Assembly: GCA_001725355.1 (NCBI GenBank)
Contig: MEGD01000008.1
Coordinates: 62,001 to 126,000, forward strand
Reading direction: 5' to 3'
DNA length: 64,000 bases
DNA from: Novosphingobium sp. SCN 66-18
GTDB lineage: Bacteria; Pseudomonadota; Alphaproteobacteria; Sphingomonadales; Sphingomonadaceae
Below the pieces are notes generated by a model, which saw nothing but the letters and a program-made list of their open reading frames with translations, had not been told where the DNA came from and made no database searches. The position numbers and the translations under genes are program-made. Below, piece after piece: positions 24,618 to 34,528 of this stretch (position 1 is the first letter of the stretch; each line of letters starts with the position of its first letter).

Positions 24618-25877
24618 ATGAACGCGCAAACGCCGGTACGAGGTGGGCATCTGGTGGCGGGGGGGCGGTCGATGACCGCCGGCACGGGGCTGCTCGCACG
24701 GCTCGTCACCGGATCGATGAGCCGCTTGCTGGACCGGATCGATACCGGGCTGGCGGAAGGATCGCTGCTGGCCCGTCTGCCTGATGGCTCCACCCGCTTG
24801 TTCGGCGCGCGCGCGCCGGGGTACGCGGCGGAAATCACGCTGCACGACTGGCGCGGATTGCTGCGGCTGGCGACGGCGGGCTCGGTCGGCTGGTATCAGG
24901 CCTGGGAAGCCGGCGAATGGGAAAGCCCGGACCCGGTAGCCCTGTTCGCACTGTTCGTGCGCAACGCAAAGGCGATGGGGGACATGGCGCGCGCCAAGGG
25001 GCCCTGGCGCTGGGCCGGCCGCGTGCTGCACGCGCTGCGCCGCAACAGCCGCAAGGGCGCGCGGCTGAACATTTCCGCGCACTACGATCTCGGCAACGAT
25101 TTCTACGCCTGCTGGCTCGATCCCTCGATGAGCTATTCCAGCGCGCTGTGGGCCGGGCTTGCGCCCGATGCCGATCTGGAAACCGCGCAGGTTCACAAGG
25201 TGGACCGGCTGGCGGAGCGCCTGCGCCTGCAACCGGGGGCGAGCGTGCTGGAGATCGGTTGCGGCTGGGGATTCCTGGCCCGCCGGTTCGCGCAGGCCCA
25301 CGGAGCGCGGGTCGTCGGCATCAGCCTGTCGGACGAGCAACTGGCCTGGGCGCGCGAACGGGCCGTGCCGGGCACCGAATATCGCCATCAGGACTATCGC
25401 GACGTCGACGGGCAATTCGATGCGATCGCCAGCGTGGAGATGGTCGAGGCGGTGGGCCGGCGGTTCTGGCCATCGTGGTTCGATTGCATTGCGCGCCATC
25501 TGAAGCCCGGCGGACGCGCGGCCATCCAGTTCATCGCGATCCGCGACGATCTGTTCGATGCCTATGCCGTCAGCGCCGATTTCATTCAGGCCTACATCTT
25601 CCCCGGCGGTCTGTTGATCCGCGAAAGCGCGTTCCGCGCGCTGGCGGCGGAACGCGGACTGGCGTGGGAGGACCAGCAGGATTTCGGCGCGGACTATGCC
25701 CGCACGCTGCGCCTTTGGCGCGAGGCGTTCGACCGTGCCGTGGAGGAAGGGCGCCTGCCGTCGGCGTTCGACGCCCGTTTCGTGCGCCTGTGGCGCTACT
25801 ACCTGATGTATTGCGAGGGTGGCTTCCTGGGCGGCGGCATCGATGTCAGCCAGGTCACGCTGGTGAAGCAGGGCTGA
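24618..25877 (+). CDS. cfa: Cyclopropane-fatty-acyl-phospholipid synthase family methyltransferase
   Basis: 419 residues. It methylenates double bonds of membrane phospholipid acyl chains with SAM. The N-terminal half resembles the lipid-binding domain (WYQAWEAGEWESPDP; ISAHYDLGNDFYACWLD). The SAM domain has VLEIGCGWGFLARRFAQ, and DAIASVEMVEAVGRRFWPSW is the next family block. YCEGGFLGGGIDVSQVTL ends the protein. In sphingomonads such genes often lie next to photolyase genes, as here, and the first member of this pair is broken. Confidence 0.9.
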   Translation: MNAQTPVRGGHLVAGGRSMTAGTGLLARLVTGSMSRLLDRIDTGLAEGSLLARLPDGSTRLFGARAPGYAAEITLHDWRGLLRLATAGSVGWYQAWEAGEWESPDPVALFALFVRNAKAMGDMARAKGPWRWAGRVLHALRRNSRKGARLNISAHYDLGNDFYACWLDPSMSYSSALWAGLAPDADLETAQVHKVDRLAERLRLQPGASVLEIGCGWGFLARRFAQAHGARVVGISLSDEQLAWARERAVPGTEYRHQDYRDVDGQFDAIASVEMVEAVGRRFWPSWFDCIARHLKPGGRAAIQFIAIRDDLFDAYAVSADFIQAYIFPGGLLIRESAFRALAAERGLAWEDQQDFGADYARTLRLWREAFDRAVEEGRLPSAFDARFVRLWRYYLMYCEGGFLGGGIDVSQVTLVKQG

Positions 25878-25881
25878 AGGA

Positions 25882-26601
25882 TCAGGCTTCCACGCGCTCG
25901 CGATGCGGGCTTTCGTGGGTTTCCTGCACCAGCGCCAAAATCCGTCCGGCGACCACGTCCGGTGCTTTCACCGAATTGGGGTCTTCGCCCGGATAGGCGC
26001 GAGCACGCATCTTCGTGCGCGTGGCGCCTGGATCAAGCACGGTGACGCGGATGTTCGAGATTGCCCGGACTTCCTGCGCGTAGGATTCCAGCAGGTTGTC
26101 GAACGCGGCCTTGGAGGCGCCATAGGCACCCCAATAGGCGCGCGGCTTCGCGCCCACGCTGCTGGTCACGCCGATGACGCGGGCGTTGCCGCTGCGCTTC
26201 AGCATGGCATCGAAGCCGGCGATCAGCGCCTGCGTGGCCATCACGTTGAGCGTCATCGCCAGGTTGAATTCGCGCGGATCGATCTGCCACACGGGCGTCA
26301 GCGTGGGCAGCGTGGCGGCGTTGATCACCAGGATGTCGAGCGCGCTCCAGCGGCTGGAGATGGCCGTCGCCAGCCGCGCGATGCCTTCCGGCTCGGTCAG
26401 ATCGACCGGCGCGATCGTGGCGCTGCCGCCGGCCTGGAAGATTTCCTCCTCGACCTGCTCAAGCTCCTTGGCCGATCGCGCGACGAGCACCACATGCGCG
26501 CCGGCGGCGGCCAGGGCGCGCGCGGTTTCCGCGCCGATGCCCCGGCTGGCGCCCGTGACCAGCGCGACCTGCCCCGCCAGGGGGCCGCTGCCCTGCGTCA
26601 T
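25882..26601 (-). CDS. SDR family NAD(P)-dependent oxidoreductase
   Basis: 239 residues. VALVTGASRGIGAETARAL is the cofactor motif, and catalytic Ser, Tyr and Lys are in GVTSSVGAKPRAYWGAYGASK. The NNAG motif is replaced by VINAATLP, a variation seen in some members. It starts directly after the purF stop with no gap (stop 26602-26604, start 26601), so it is very probably cotranscribed with purF. Substrate unknown. Confidence 0.87.
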   Translation of the reverse strand: MTQGSGPLAGQVALVTGASRGIGAETARALAAAGAHVVLVARSAKELEQVEEEIFQAGGSATIAPVDLTEPEGIARLATAISSRWSALDILVINAATLPTLTPVWQIDPREFNLAMTLNVMATQALIAGFDAMLKRSGNARVIGVTSSVGAKPRAYWGAYGASKAAFDNLLESYAQEVRAISNIRVTVLDPGATRTKMRARAYPGEDPNSVKAPDVVAGRILALVQETHESPHRERVEA

Positions 26602-28086
26602 TCAGGCGACCTTTCCGACCGGCAGGGGCAGCTGATCGGTGGCGTCGCGATCGCCCACGTCGGTCAGCCGCGTCGGGTAATCGCCGGTGAAGCAGGCGTC
26701 GCAATACTGCGGGCAGCCGTTGTTGCGCTGCGCTTCGCCTACCGCGCGGTAAAGCCCGTCGATCGAGACGAAGGCCAGGCTGTCAGCCTGGATGAAATCA
26801 GCCATCGCCGGTACGTTCATGCGCGCAGCGAGCAGCTTCGAACGTTCCGGGGTATCCACCCCATAGAAGCAGGAGTGTTCCGTCGGCGGGCTGGCGACGC
26901 GCATGTGCACTTCGCTGGCGCCGGCATCGCGCATCATCTGCACGATCTTCATGCTGGTGGTGCCGCGCACGATCGAATCGTCGATCAGCACGATCCGCTT
27001 GCCTTCCACCAGCGCGCGGTTGGCGTTGTGCTTGCGCTTCACGTCGGCATGGCGCGCGCCGTCCGACGGCTGGATGAAGGTGCGGCCGACATAGTGCGAG
27101 CGGATGATGCCCAGCTCGAACGGAATCCCGGACTGCTGCGCGTAGCCAAGCGCGGCCGGCACGCCGCTGTCGGGCACGGGGATCACCAGATCGGCATCGG
27201 CGGGGCTTTCGATGGCGAGCTGCGCGCCGATCGCCTTGCGCACCTGATAGACCGAACGGCCGCCCATCAGCGAATCCGGACGGCTGAAATAGACGTGCTC
27301 GAAAATGCACGGGCGCGCGCTGGTATTGCCGAACGGACGGTGGCTTTCGATCGCGCCGTCATGCGCCACGCGGATCAGTTCGCCGGGATCGACTTCGCGC
27401 ACGAAGTCCGCACCCACCACGTCGAGCGCGACGGTTTCGCTGGCGAAGACCACCGCATCGCCGATCTTGCCCATCACCAGCGGGCGGATGCCCAGCGGAT
27501 CGCGGCAGGCGATCATGCCGGCCGGCGTCATGCAGATCAGCGAATAGGCGCCTTCGACCAGCCGCAGCGCATCGACGAAGCGATCGAGCAGGGTGGGATA
27601 GCGGCTGGTGGCGACGAGGTGGATGATGACTTCGGTGTCGGAGGTCGACTGGAAGATCGCGCCTTTGCGCACGAGGTCGCGCTTCAGGTACATCGCGTTG
27701 GAGATGTTGCCGTTGTGCGCGATGGCGAAGCCGCCCGTGGCAAGATCGGCGAACAGGGGCTGGACGTTGCGCAAGCCGGAACCGCCCGTGGTGGAATAGC
27801 GGACGTGGCCGGCGGCCGTGGCGCCGGGCAGTTCCGCCAGCGCCTGTTCGCTGGAAAAGTTCTGCGCGACGTGTCCGATGCCGCGGCGGGAATAGAATTC
27901 CTGGCCATCGAAGCTGGTGATGCCCACCGCTTCCTGCCCGCGATGCTGAAGGGCATGCAGCCCCAGCGCAACCATCGCGGCCGCGTCGCGCGTGCCGATT
28001 ACGCCGAAGATGCCGCACTCTTCGCGCAGCTTGTCGCCATCCACGTCCCAGGGTGCGTGGTCATGAGAAAGATCGGTGAAAGTCAT
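26602..28086 (-). CDS. purF: Amidophosphoribosyltransferase
   Basis: 494 residues. It makes phosphoribosylamine from PRPP and glutamine, the first step of purine synthesis. Cys24 in LREECGIFGVIG becomes the N-terminal nucleophile after propeptide cleavage. The glutaminase domain carries HVRYSTTGGSG and IAHNGNISNA, and the PRPP-binding loop is IVLIDDSIVRGTTS. Late cysteines in NNGCPQYCDACFTGDYP fit the Fe-S ligands of the B. subtilis-type enzyme. The ATG at 28086 gives the normal propeptide length. A 203-base divergent region separates it from the cyclase gene. Confidence 0.96.
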   Translation of the reverse strand: MTFTDLSHDHAPWDVDGDKLREECGIFGVIGTRDAAAMVALGLHALQHRGQEAVGITSFDGQEFYSRRGIGHVAQNFSSEQALAELPGATAAGHVRYSTTGGSGLRNVQPLFADLATGGFAIAHNGNISNAMYLKRDLVRKGAIFQSTSDTEVIIHLVATSRYPTLLDRFVDALRLVEGAYSLICMTPAGMIACRDPLGIRPLVMGKIGDAVVFASETVALDVVGADFVREVDPGELIRVAHDGAIESHRPFGNTSARPCIFEHVYFSRPDSLMGGRSVYQVRKAIGAQLAIESPADADLVIPVPDSGVPAALGYAQQSGIPFELGIIRSHYVGRTFIQPSDGARHADVKRKHNANRALVEGKRIVLIDDSIVRGTTSMKIVQMMRDAGASEVHMRVASPPTEHSCFYGVDTPERSKLLAARMNVPAMADFIQADSLAFVSIDGLYRAVGEAQRNNGCPQYCDACFTGDYPTRLTDVGDRDATDQLPLPVGKVA

Positions 28087-28289
28087 GGGTCCTCGAGGAC
28101 TCGTCACGAGGGCGCAACAGCGCCGGCCAGCGAAGGCGCCCATGTGGCCCCGATTGCCCCGGAACGCAAGGGGCGGGCATGACATTCGCGCCAGGTTGCC
28201 GTTCTGGAGCCGGTTTCCCCCCGGTGCGGCCGGCCGATAGGGTCTTCCTCTTAGACGGAATTTAACCATTGCGAGAGACAAGGGGGTGC

Positions 28290-29990
28290 ATGATCCCCTC
28301 CCGCTTCCTTGCCGCTCGCTCCATCGCCGGGCCTGCCGGCATGGCCCTGCTGTATTTCGCCACGGCGGCAACGACCGTGCATTTCAGCCGTTTTAGCGGC
28401 GGCGTTGCGATGATCTGGGGGCCGTTGACGATCGCCCTTTGCGCGTTTGCCAGCTTCGTGGCGACGGGCTTCTTCGGGTTCGGGTGGCGCGTCGCCGCGC
28501 AGCTCGCGCTGGTCAACGTGGGGGAAGCCCTGATGGCCGCGATCATGCTCAAGCGCATCTTCGACGCCTATTGGCCCGGCGACACTCTCGAATGGCTGGC
28601 GGGATACTATCTCGGCATCGGGCTGGCCGTGCCGATGATCAGCGGCCTCGCGGCCCTGGCGGTGACCGGCATGGTGCTGGAGATCGATCCGGGCAGCAAT
28701 TTCGTGCACTGGATGATCGGCCACGCGGTTGGTCTGCTCACGTTCCTGCCCTTCACGATCAGCCTTTCCTACGCGGTGCATAACGGCCAGCCTTTGCTGC
28801 CGGACAACAGGCGGCTCGTGGCCGTTCTGGCCGTGGTGGCGATGACCGTGCTGACGGCGGTGGTGTTCAGTCAGCCCAATCGGCCGCTGATGCTGTTCCC
28901 GGTGTTGATGGTGGTTGCGGCCGCGGTGTGGGCGCCATGCGTCGTCACCACGTTCCTGCCCTGCGTGCTGGCGCTGATCGGCGGCATGCTGACGATGCGC
29001 GGCGAAGGGCCGGTGGCGATGATGCATCTCGATCTCGGCGACCGGATGCAGTTCTTCGAAATCTACATCGCGGTGACGGTGCTGTTTGCGCTGCCGGTCC
29101 AGTTCGAGCAGGAACGCCGGCGCCGGCAGATGCGCGAACTGGCGGAAAGCGAGGCGCGGTATCGCCTGCTGTCCGATCACGTCAGCGACATCATCATGCA
29201 TCTCGATGCCGATGGCGTCATCCGCTATGTCTCGCCCTCGATCCTCTACGTCAGCGGCTATGATCCCGCGGGCCTTGTCGGCACGAATGTCTCGGAACTG
29301 ATCCATCCGGATCATCTGCAGCGGGTGCATGAGGCCGGATTGCGCGCGCGCAACGCGCCGGGCACGCCGATCAGCGTGGAACACCTTGCCCTGACCAAGC
29401 TTGGCGAGCCGCGCTGGTTCGAAACGCATTTTCGCGCGGTGCCCGAAGACGGCGCGCTGATCTGCGCGACGCGCGACATTTCGCAGCGCAAGCGGCTGGA
29501 AGCGGATCTTTCGATCGCCGCGATGACCGATCCGCTGACCGGACTGTCGAACCGCCGGGCGTTCTTCGATCTGGCCGAACGGACCGTCGCCAGCGGCGTC
29601 ATCGGTTGCATCGTGGTGTTCGACATCGACTATTTCAAAGCGGTCAACGACCGGTTTGGTCACGGGGCGGGCGACATGGTGCTGGCCTCGGTCGCGCAGG
29701 CGGCGCGGCGCGCGCTGCGTCAGACGGACCACATCGCGCGGATCGGCGGCGAGGAATTCGCGGTGATCCTGCCCGAAACCCGGATCGACCATGCCGAAAA
29801 GATCTGCGTCCGCCTGTGCAAGGAAATTTCGCGTTCGGCGGTGCCGGTGGGATCGATCATCGTGCGGGTTACGGTGAGCGCGGGGATCGCGGTGCTTGAC
29901 GGCGATCTTTCGGACACGCTCTCGCGGGCCGATGCCGCGCTCTATCGGGCCAAGAGCGCGGGCCGCGATCGCACTGCGGTCGCGGCCTGA
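28290..29990 (+). CDS. Membrane-anchored PAS-GGDEF diguanylate cyclase
   Basis: 566 residues. The first 270 form a hydrophobic MASE1-like sensor with about eight helices, then an Arg-rich linker, a PAS domain (EARYRLLSDHVSDIIMHLD ... YVSGYDPAGLVG) and a GGDEF domain. The catalytic motif is intact as RIGGEEFAVILPE, and FDIDYFKAVNDRFGHGAGD is the GTP/metal site. No RxxD inhibitory site is seen five residues before GGEEF. It should make c-di-GMP in response to an unknown signal. The ATG at 28290 follows AAGGGGG. Confidence 0.92.
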   Translation: MIPSRFLAARSIAGPAGMALLYFATAATTVHFSRFSGGVAMIWGPLTIALCAFASFVATGFFGFGWRVAAQLALVNVGEALMAAIMLKRIFDAYWPGDTLEWLAGYYLGIGLAVPMISGLAALAVTGMVLEIDPGSNFVHWMIGHAVGLLTFLPFTISLSYAVHNGQPLLPDNRRLVAVLAVVAMTVLTAVVFSQPNRPLMLFPVLMVVAAAVWAPCVVTTFLPCVLALIGGMLTMRGEGPVAMMHLDLGDRMQFFEIYIAVTVLFALPVQFEQERRRRQMRELAESEARYRLLSDHVSDIIMHLDADGVIRYVSPSILYVSGYDPAGLVGTNVSELIHPDHLQRVHEAGLRARNAPGTPISVEHLALTKLGEPRWFETHFRAVPEDGALICATRDISQRKRLEADLSIAAMTDPLTGLSNRRAFFDLAERTVASGVIGCIVVFDIDYFKAVNDRFGHGAGDMVLASVAQAARRALRQTDHIARIGGEEFAVILPETRIDHAEKICVRLCKEISRSAVPVGSIIVRVTVSAGIAVLDGDLSDTLSRADAALYRAKSAGRDRTAVAA

Positions 29991-29998
29991 TCCTAGGG

Positions 29999-31759
29999 TC
30001 AGGCGGCAAGGCGCGGCGCGGGCGGGCTGCCGGGCAAGCCGGCGAGGCCGATATCGAACCGCCCGACCAGCTGGCGTAGCTGATCGGCCTCGTTGGCCAG
30101 CATGCGCGCAGCCGCGTTGCACTCTTCGCCCATCGCGGCGTTCTGCTGCGTCACCCGGTCCATGCCGCCGATCGCGCCGTTGATCAGTGCCAGGCGTTCG
30201 GCCTGTTCCTGCGCCGACGTGGCGATCCGGCTGATGATGTCGCTGATTGCGAGAACCTTGGTCATGACCGTATCGAACGCTTCGCCCGACCGGCCGACCA
30301 GCGTCACGCCTTCGCCCACCTGATCGGCGCACTGTTCGATCAGCGATTTGACCTGCTGCGCGGCGTCTGCGGAATTGGTGGCGAGATTGCGCACTTCGTC
30401 GCTGACCACGGCGAAGCCCTTGCCGGCCTCGCCCGCGCGCGCAGCTTCCACGCTGGCGTTGAGCGAAAGCAGGTGCGTCTGGTGGGCCAGACGATCGATG
30501 ACTTCGGTGATCGGCACGATCTGCCGCGTGCTACTGGCAATCCGGTCCATCGCGCCGACCGTTTCGGAGACGATGATGGTGTTGCCCTGCGCTTCGGCCT
30601 GCGCCGACGTGACGGTGGAGGCGGCCTCCTGCGCCGCGCCGGCGGTATGCTGCACGGTATCGTTCAGGTCGCGCAGCGCGGTCGCGGTTTCCTGCAGGCT
30701 GTTGGCCTGGATCTCGGTGCGCTGGGCGAGTTCGGTGATGGCCGCGTTGATTTCCGAGGCGCTGTTCGACACGCGCCCGATCGAGGCCATGACCGTGCTG
30801 ATCGCTTCGGACATGGAGGCGGCGGCCAGGTTGTAATCGTCGCGCAACTGGACGTAGGCTTCCGGAAATTCCTCGGCGATACGGTGGTTCAGTCCGCCGT
30901 CCTTGAGCCGGGCGAGCGCCGCGCCAAGGCTGCTGACCACGCGGCGCTGCACTGCCATTTCACGCTCGGAATCCGCGCGCGCCTTTTCCTCGACGTAATG
31001 CACGATACTTTGAAGCGCGCGCGCCGTTTCGCCGAGTTCGTCCTCGCGTCGTTCGTGCGGGTTCTCGATGTCCATTTCGCCCCGGCCCATGCGCTGCATC
31101 AGCGTGGTCATGCTGCCGATCGGCCGGACGATGCGGAAGATGACCATCGAGCAAAAGCCCACGACCAGCATCAGCAACAGCAGCGCCAGCACGCCCAGCA
31201 AGCGCATGGACTCGGAGAGGCTGGCGGCCGCCTTTTCGTTCAGGCGCTGGCCATAGTTGTTCGCCAGAGTCACCGTCCTGTCGACGGCGGCACGATGCGT
31301 GGCGTAAAGGGTGGAAAGGCGCTCGAAAGAGTGCTGCATCGCTGCCCCATCCCCCTGCCGCGCGGCGGGCAGGAGGCGGCCCTGCAGTTCCTGCCAGAAC
31401 TGCTCTGCCGGATCATGCGTCTCCACGGTGACCGCCCGCTTCACGGTCGGATCGATGTCGGATTCCAGCCAGTGCTGGTGGCGATCGTCATAGGCGGCCT
31501 TGAGCGCGGCGATGCGCCGGCTGGTCGCTTCGGCGCGCGAAGGGTCGCGCATCAGCATCGATGCTTCGAGATAGGGTTCGATGACGTATTCGGGCGGTGG
31601 CAGGATGTCCGCGACCAGATCGGCGGCCTCGCGCGATTTGGTGTGCAGCGGTCCACCGATGCGGATGTCGTTGATCCTCAGCGCGCTGATCACGACGCTC
31701 GCCACCAGAATGAGGAGCATGGCGAGGCCGGCCGCGAAGACTGTTTTTCTGATGGTCAC
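29999..31759 (-). CDS. Methyl-accepting chemotaxis protein
   Basis: 586 residues. An N-terminal helix (AAGLAMLLILVASVVIS) and a second near residue 185 (LLGVLALLLLMLVVGFCS) bracket a helical periplasmic sensor of about 150 residues. A HAMP domain follows (RIVRPIGSMTTLMQRMGRGE), and then the signalling coiled coil. Its tip reads VIDRLAHQTHLLSLNASVEA and AGEAGKGFAVVSDEVRNLA, close to the universal hairpin that binds CheA/CheW. No che genes are nearby and no C-terminal pentapeptide tether is seen. Confidence 0.93.
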   Translation of the reverse strand: MTIRKTVFAAGLAMLLILVASVVISALRINDIRIGGPLHTKSREAADLVADILPPPEYVIEPYLEASMLMRDPSRAEATSRRIAALKAAYDDRHQHWLESDIDPTVKRAVTVETHDPAEQFWQELQGRLLPAARQGDGAAMQHSFERLSTLYATHRAAVDRTVTLANNYGQRLNEKAAASLSESMRLLGVLALLLLMLVVGFCSMVIFRIVRPIGSMTTLMQRMGRGEMDIENPHERREDELGETARALQSIVHYVEEKARADSEREMAVQRRVVSSLGAALARLKDGGLNHRIAEEFPEAYVQLRDDYNLAAASMSEAISTVMASIGRVSNSASEINAAITELAQRTEIQANSLQETATALRDLNDTVQHTAGAAQEAASTVTSAQAEAQGNTIIVSETVGAMDRIASSTRQIVPITEVIDRLAHQTHLLSLNASVEAARAGEAGKGFAVVSDEVRNLATNSADAAQQVKSLIEQCADQVGEGVTLVGRSGEAFDTVMTKVLAISDIISRIATSAQEQAERLALINGAIGGMDRVTQQNAAMGEECNAAARMLANEADQLRQLVGRFDIGLAGLPGSPPAPRLAA

Positions 31760-31960
31760 GGGTCTGTTCCCGAAAAGCTGAATGGGTCATGCTGTTCTGC
31801 GCCCGCTTGGCCCAAGGTGGGGTTACGCGGGCACTACGTAGCATCCCGCGTGCGCTTTTATCGCCGGGCGCGGCTTTAGCGCGGAAAACGCCCCATTGCC
31901 CAAGACGGCCGCCGCGCCTAAATCCCGTTGCCACATCGCTCGATCCAGGAAAGTTCCGGC

Positions 31961-33202
31961 TTGATCCTCAACACCTTCGAATGGACCATCGCCAAGCGCT
32001 ACATGCTGCCGGGGCGGGGGGAAGCGTTCATTGCCCTGGTTGCCGGAATCAGCCTTGCGGCGGTGATGCTGGGCGTTGCGGCGCTGGTCATCGTCATGAG
32101 CGTGATGAACGGCTTTCGCGCGGAACTGCTCGACAAGATCGTGGGGCTGAACGGCCATGCGATCATTCAGGCCTATGGCGGGCGGCTGGACGACTGGCAG
32201 GACATCCTGAAGCAGGTGCGCGCGACGCCGGGCGTCACTCGCGCCTCGCCGCTGATCGAACAGCCCCTGCTGGCGACGTTCAATGGCCGGGTCGAGGCGA
32301 TCCTGGTGCGCGGTAACACCGCCGAGGACATCAAGCGGCTGGAGGAAAAGCGCGTGGCTGGCTCGTTCGCCGCGCTCACGCCCGGTTCGTCCAACGTGGC
32401 GATCGGATCGCGGCTGGCGGAGAACCTGGGCGCGCGGGTGGGCGATACCATCACCGTGGTCAACCCGGCGGGCCGTTCCACGCCGTTCGGCACCGTGCCC
32501 CGCCAGATCGCCTACACCGTTTCCGCGATCTTCGAGATCGGCGTCTATGACTATGACCAGGCCTATGTCGTGATGCCGATCCCCGATGCGCAGACGCTGC
32601 TGCTGACGGGCGACACGATCGGGATGATCGAAGTGACGACGACCAATGCCGATACCGTCAACCAGACGCTCGCGCCGCTCAAGCAGCAGCTGGCCGGGCG
32701 GGCCGTGGTGACGGACTGGATGACCATCAACGGCAGCCTGTTCAAGGCGCTGGCGGTGGAGCGCGTGACGATGTTCGTGGTGCTCACTATCATCGTGCTG
32801 GTGGCGGTGTTCAACATCCTTTCGTCGCTGATCATGCTGGTGCGCGCCAAGACGCGCGACATCGCGATCCTGCGCACGATGGGGGCGACACGGCGCAGCC
32901 TGCTCAAGATATTCATGACCATCGGCTTCGTGATCGGGGCGCTCGGCACCATGGTCGGGCTGGGGCTGGGCTTCGTGTTCCTCTATTTCCGCCAATCGGT
33001 GGTCCACGCTGTCGAATGGATCACGGGGCAGAACCTGTGGGACCCCTCGATCCGCTTTCTGACGGAATTGCCCAGCCGCAGCGATCCGGTCGAAATCGTG
33101 GTGATCTGCGTGATGGCGCTCGTGCTAAGCTTCCTGGCGACGCTCTATCCGGCGATGAAGGCGGCCAGTACCGATCCCGTGCAGGTGCTGCGCTATGAAT
33201 GA
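31961..33202 (+). CDS. lolE: Lipoprotein-releasing ABC transporter permease (LolC/LolE family)
   Basis: 413 residues. With LolD it extracts outer-membrane lipoproteins from the inner membrane for LolA. The TTG at 31961 is chosen because AGGAAAG lies seven bases before it and the family start [20 protein letters not shown] follows. One N-terminal helix, a large periplasmic domain ([20 protein letters not shown]), and three C-terminal FtsX-type helices ([20 protein letters not shown] ... [12 protein letters not shown]) are visible. As is common in alphaproteobacteria there is one permease gene, which probably forms a homodimer. It overlaps lolD by eight bases. Confidence 0.92.
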   Translation: MILNTFEWTIAKRYMLPGRGEAFIALVAGISLAAVMLGVAALVIVMSVMNGFRAELLDKIVGLNGHAIIQAYGGRLDDWQDILKQVRATPGVTRASPLIEQPLLATFNGRVEAILVRGNTAEDIKRLEEKRVAGSFAALTPGSSNVAIGSRLAENLGARVGDTITVVNPAGRSTPFGTVPRQIAYTVSAIFEIGVYDYDQAYVVMPIPDAQTLLLTGDTIGMIEVTTTNADTVNQTLAPLKQQLAGRAVVTDWMTINGSLFKALAVERVTMFVVLTIIVLVAVFNILSSLIMLVRAKTRDIAILRTMGATRRSLLKIFMTIGFVIGALGTMVGLGLGFVFLYFRQSVVHAVEWITGQNLWDPSIRFLTELPSRSDPVEIVVICVMALVLSFLATLYPAMKAASTDPVQVLRYE

Positions 33203-33884
33203 TGTGTCGATGAACAAGCCTGTCGCCAGCCTGCGCAACCTGCGGCGCAGCTTTTCGCAAGGTGGCGAAACGATCGAGGTGCTGCGCGGCATCCATCTCG
33301 ACATCCGCCCCGGGGAGATCGTGGCGCTGCTCGGCCCGTCCGGTTCGGGCAAGTCGACCATGCTGCAGGCGATCGGGCTGCTGGAAGGGGGCTTCGAAGG
33401 CGTGATCGAGATCGCCGGCGTCGATGCCTCGAAGCTTTCCGGCGATGCCCGCACCACGCTGCGGCGGGATTCGCTGGGGTTCGTCTATCAGTTCCACCAC
33501 CTGCTGCCCGATTTCAACGCGGTGGAGAACGTGGTGCTGCCGCAGCTTGTGGCGGGAAAGACTACCGAAGAGGCGCGGGCGCGGGCGGAGGAACTGTTGA
33601 CCGCGCTGGGGCTGGGGCACCGCATGGAACATCGGCCGAGTCAGCTTTCCGGAGGCGAACAGCAACGCGTGGCGGTGGCGCGGGCGCTGGCCAACCGCCC
33701 GGCGCTGGTGCTGGCGGACGAGCCGACCGGCAATCTGGACGAAGCCACGGCGGACCGGGTGCTGGAAGAGTTCCTCAAGCTGGTGCGCGGGCAGGGCAGC
33801 GCGGCGCTGGTTGCGACGCACAACGAACGCCTGGCCTTCCGCATGGACCGCGTGCTGCGGCTGCACGAAGGCATGCTCGAATAG
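33195..33884 (+). CDS. lolD: Lipoprotein-releasing system ATP-binding protein
   Basis: 229 residues. ATPase subunit of the Lol exporter on the cytoplasmic side. Walker A is GPSGSGKST, the Q-loop [17 protein letters not shown] is the LolD-type variant, the signature is [15 protein letters not shown] and Walker [14 protein letters not shown], with the H-loop in LVATHNERL. It overlaps the permease gene by eight bases. The next gene starts 94 bases later behind its own ribosome-binding site. Confidence 0.96.
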   Translation: MNDVSMNKPVASLRNLRRSFSQGGETIEVLRGIHLDIRPGEIVALLGPSGSGKSTMLQAIGLLEGGFEGVIEIAGVDASKLSGDARTTLRRDSLGFVYQFHHLLPDFNAVENVVLPQLVAGKTTEEARARAEELLTALGLGHRMEHRPSQLSGGEQQRVAVARALANRPALVLADEPTGNLDEATADRVLEEFLKLVRGQGSAALVATHNERLAFRMDRVLRLHEGMLE

Positions 33885-33978
33885 GCGGCTGCGCCGCGTT
33901 CATGGCCAATTTGTAATGGCCGCTGGCGGGATACCCCGGCAGTTTCGCGCGTTCTCCTTGCATGAAGGAGATTGTTCA

Positions 33979-34245
33979 ATGAACACGACTATCCGCGCGG
34001 AAACGGGATCAGATCGCCAGGGGTTCTGGACGGACCACGCCGTGGTCATGCGTCGGGAGGCGGCCGATGGCCTGTTCCACGGTTTTGCCGCGCTGCATTC
34101 GGGCAGCTTTGCCGACATGGTCCGGCTGGTTTCGCGCATGCCGGCCGATGAACGGGCGGCGCTGGTGATCGAAAAGGCCGGGGACCGGCAGTATAATCCG
34201 GCGGAAATCGCGGCTCTGGTCAGCCGGGCCGACTTCCCCGCTTGA
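33979..34245 (+). CDS. Small conserved protein, paralog of the next gene
   Basis: 88 residues, no signal peptide or membrane segment. GAAGGAG lies eight bases before the ATG. The C-terminal half (SGSFADMVRLVSRMPADERA ... VIEKAGDRQYNPAEIAALVS) aligns over its length with that of the gene at 34292, sharing the pattern hydrophobic-helix, MxA-E-RA-LV, G-R-xNxxEhxxL. I do not recognise a named family. The N-terminus has a charged segment with RAETGSDRQGFWTDHAVVMR. Confidence 0.6.
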   Translation: MNTTIRAETGSDRQGFWTDHAVVMRREAADGLFHGFAALHSGSFADMVRLVSRMPADERAALVIEKAGDRQYNPAEIAALVSRADFPA

Positions 34246-34291
34246 TCCATTCCGGTGGTCGTGCGACTCCTTCCGCAAACAGGAGGGAGAA

Positions 34292-34528
34292 ATGATGGAA
34301 TCGGTCGACCTGCAGGCGGAAGGCACGCTGCACGAACGCGACGATGGCGGGTCTGAGATGCAATACAATTTCAGCGTGGTCCAGAAAGGCCAGATCGCTG
34401 AATTGCTGCGCTCCGTTGTGGCGATGACCGCCGAGCAGCGCGCCCGGCTGGTGCTCGACGTACCGGGCGGGCGGTCGCTTAACGTCGGCGAAATGCTGGC
34501 GCTGGCGGAACGGGAAGGCTTGTCATGA
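34292..34528 (+). CDS. Small conserved protein, paralog of the preceding gene
   Basis: 78 residues behind a strong AGGAGGG sequence; a second ATG one codon later is equally possible. The C-terminal half KGQIAELLRSVVAMTAEQRA, LVLDVPGGRSLNVGEMLALA mirrors the protein encoded just upstream. Its stop overlaps the ATG of the glutathione peroxidase gene (ATGA), so the two are translated together and may be functionally linked to peroxide defence. Function unknown. Confidence 0.62.
   Translation: MMESVDLQAEGTLHERDDGGSEMQYNFSVVQKGQIAELLRSVVAMTAEQRARLVLDVPGGRSLNVGEMLALAEREGLS

Noticed and set aside
25903..28182. 759-codon plus-strand frame across the SDR gene and purF
   Set aside because: It is antisense to two clear genes and shows only Arg/His/Ala-rich shadow composition.
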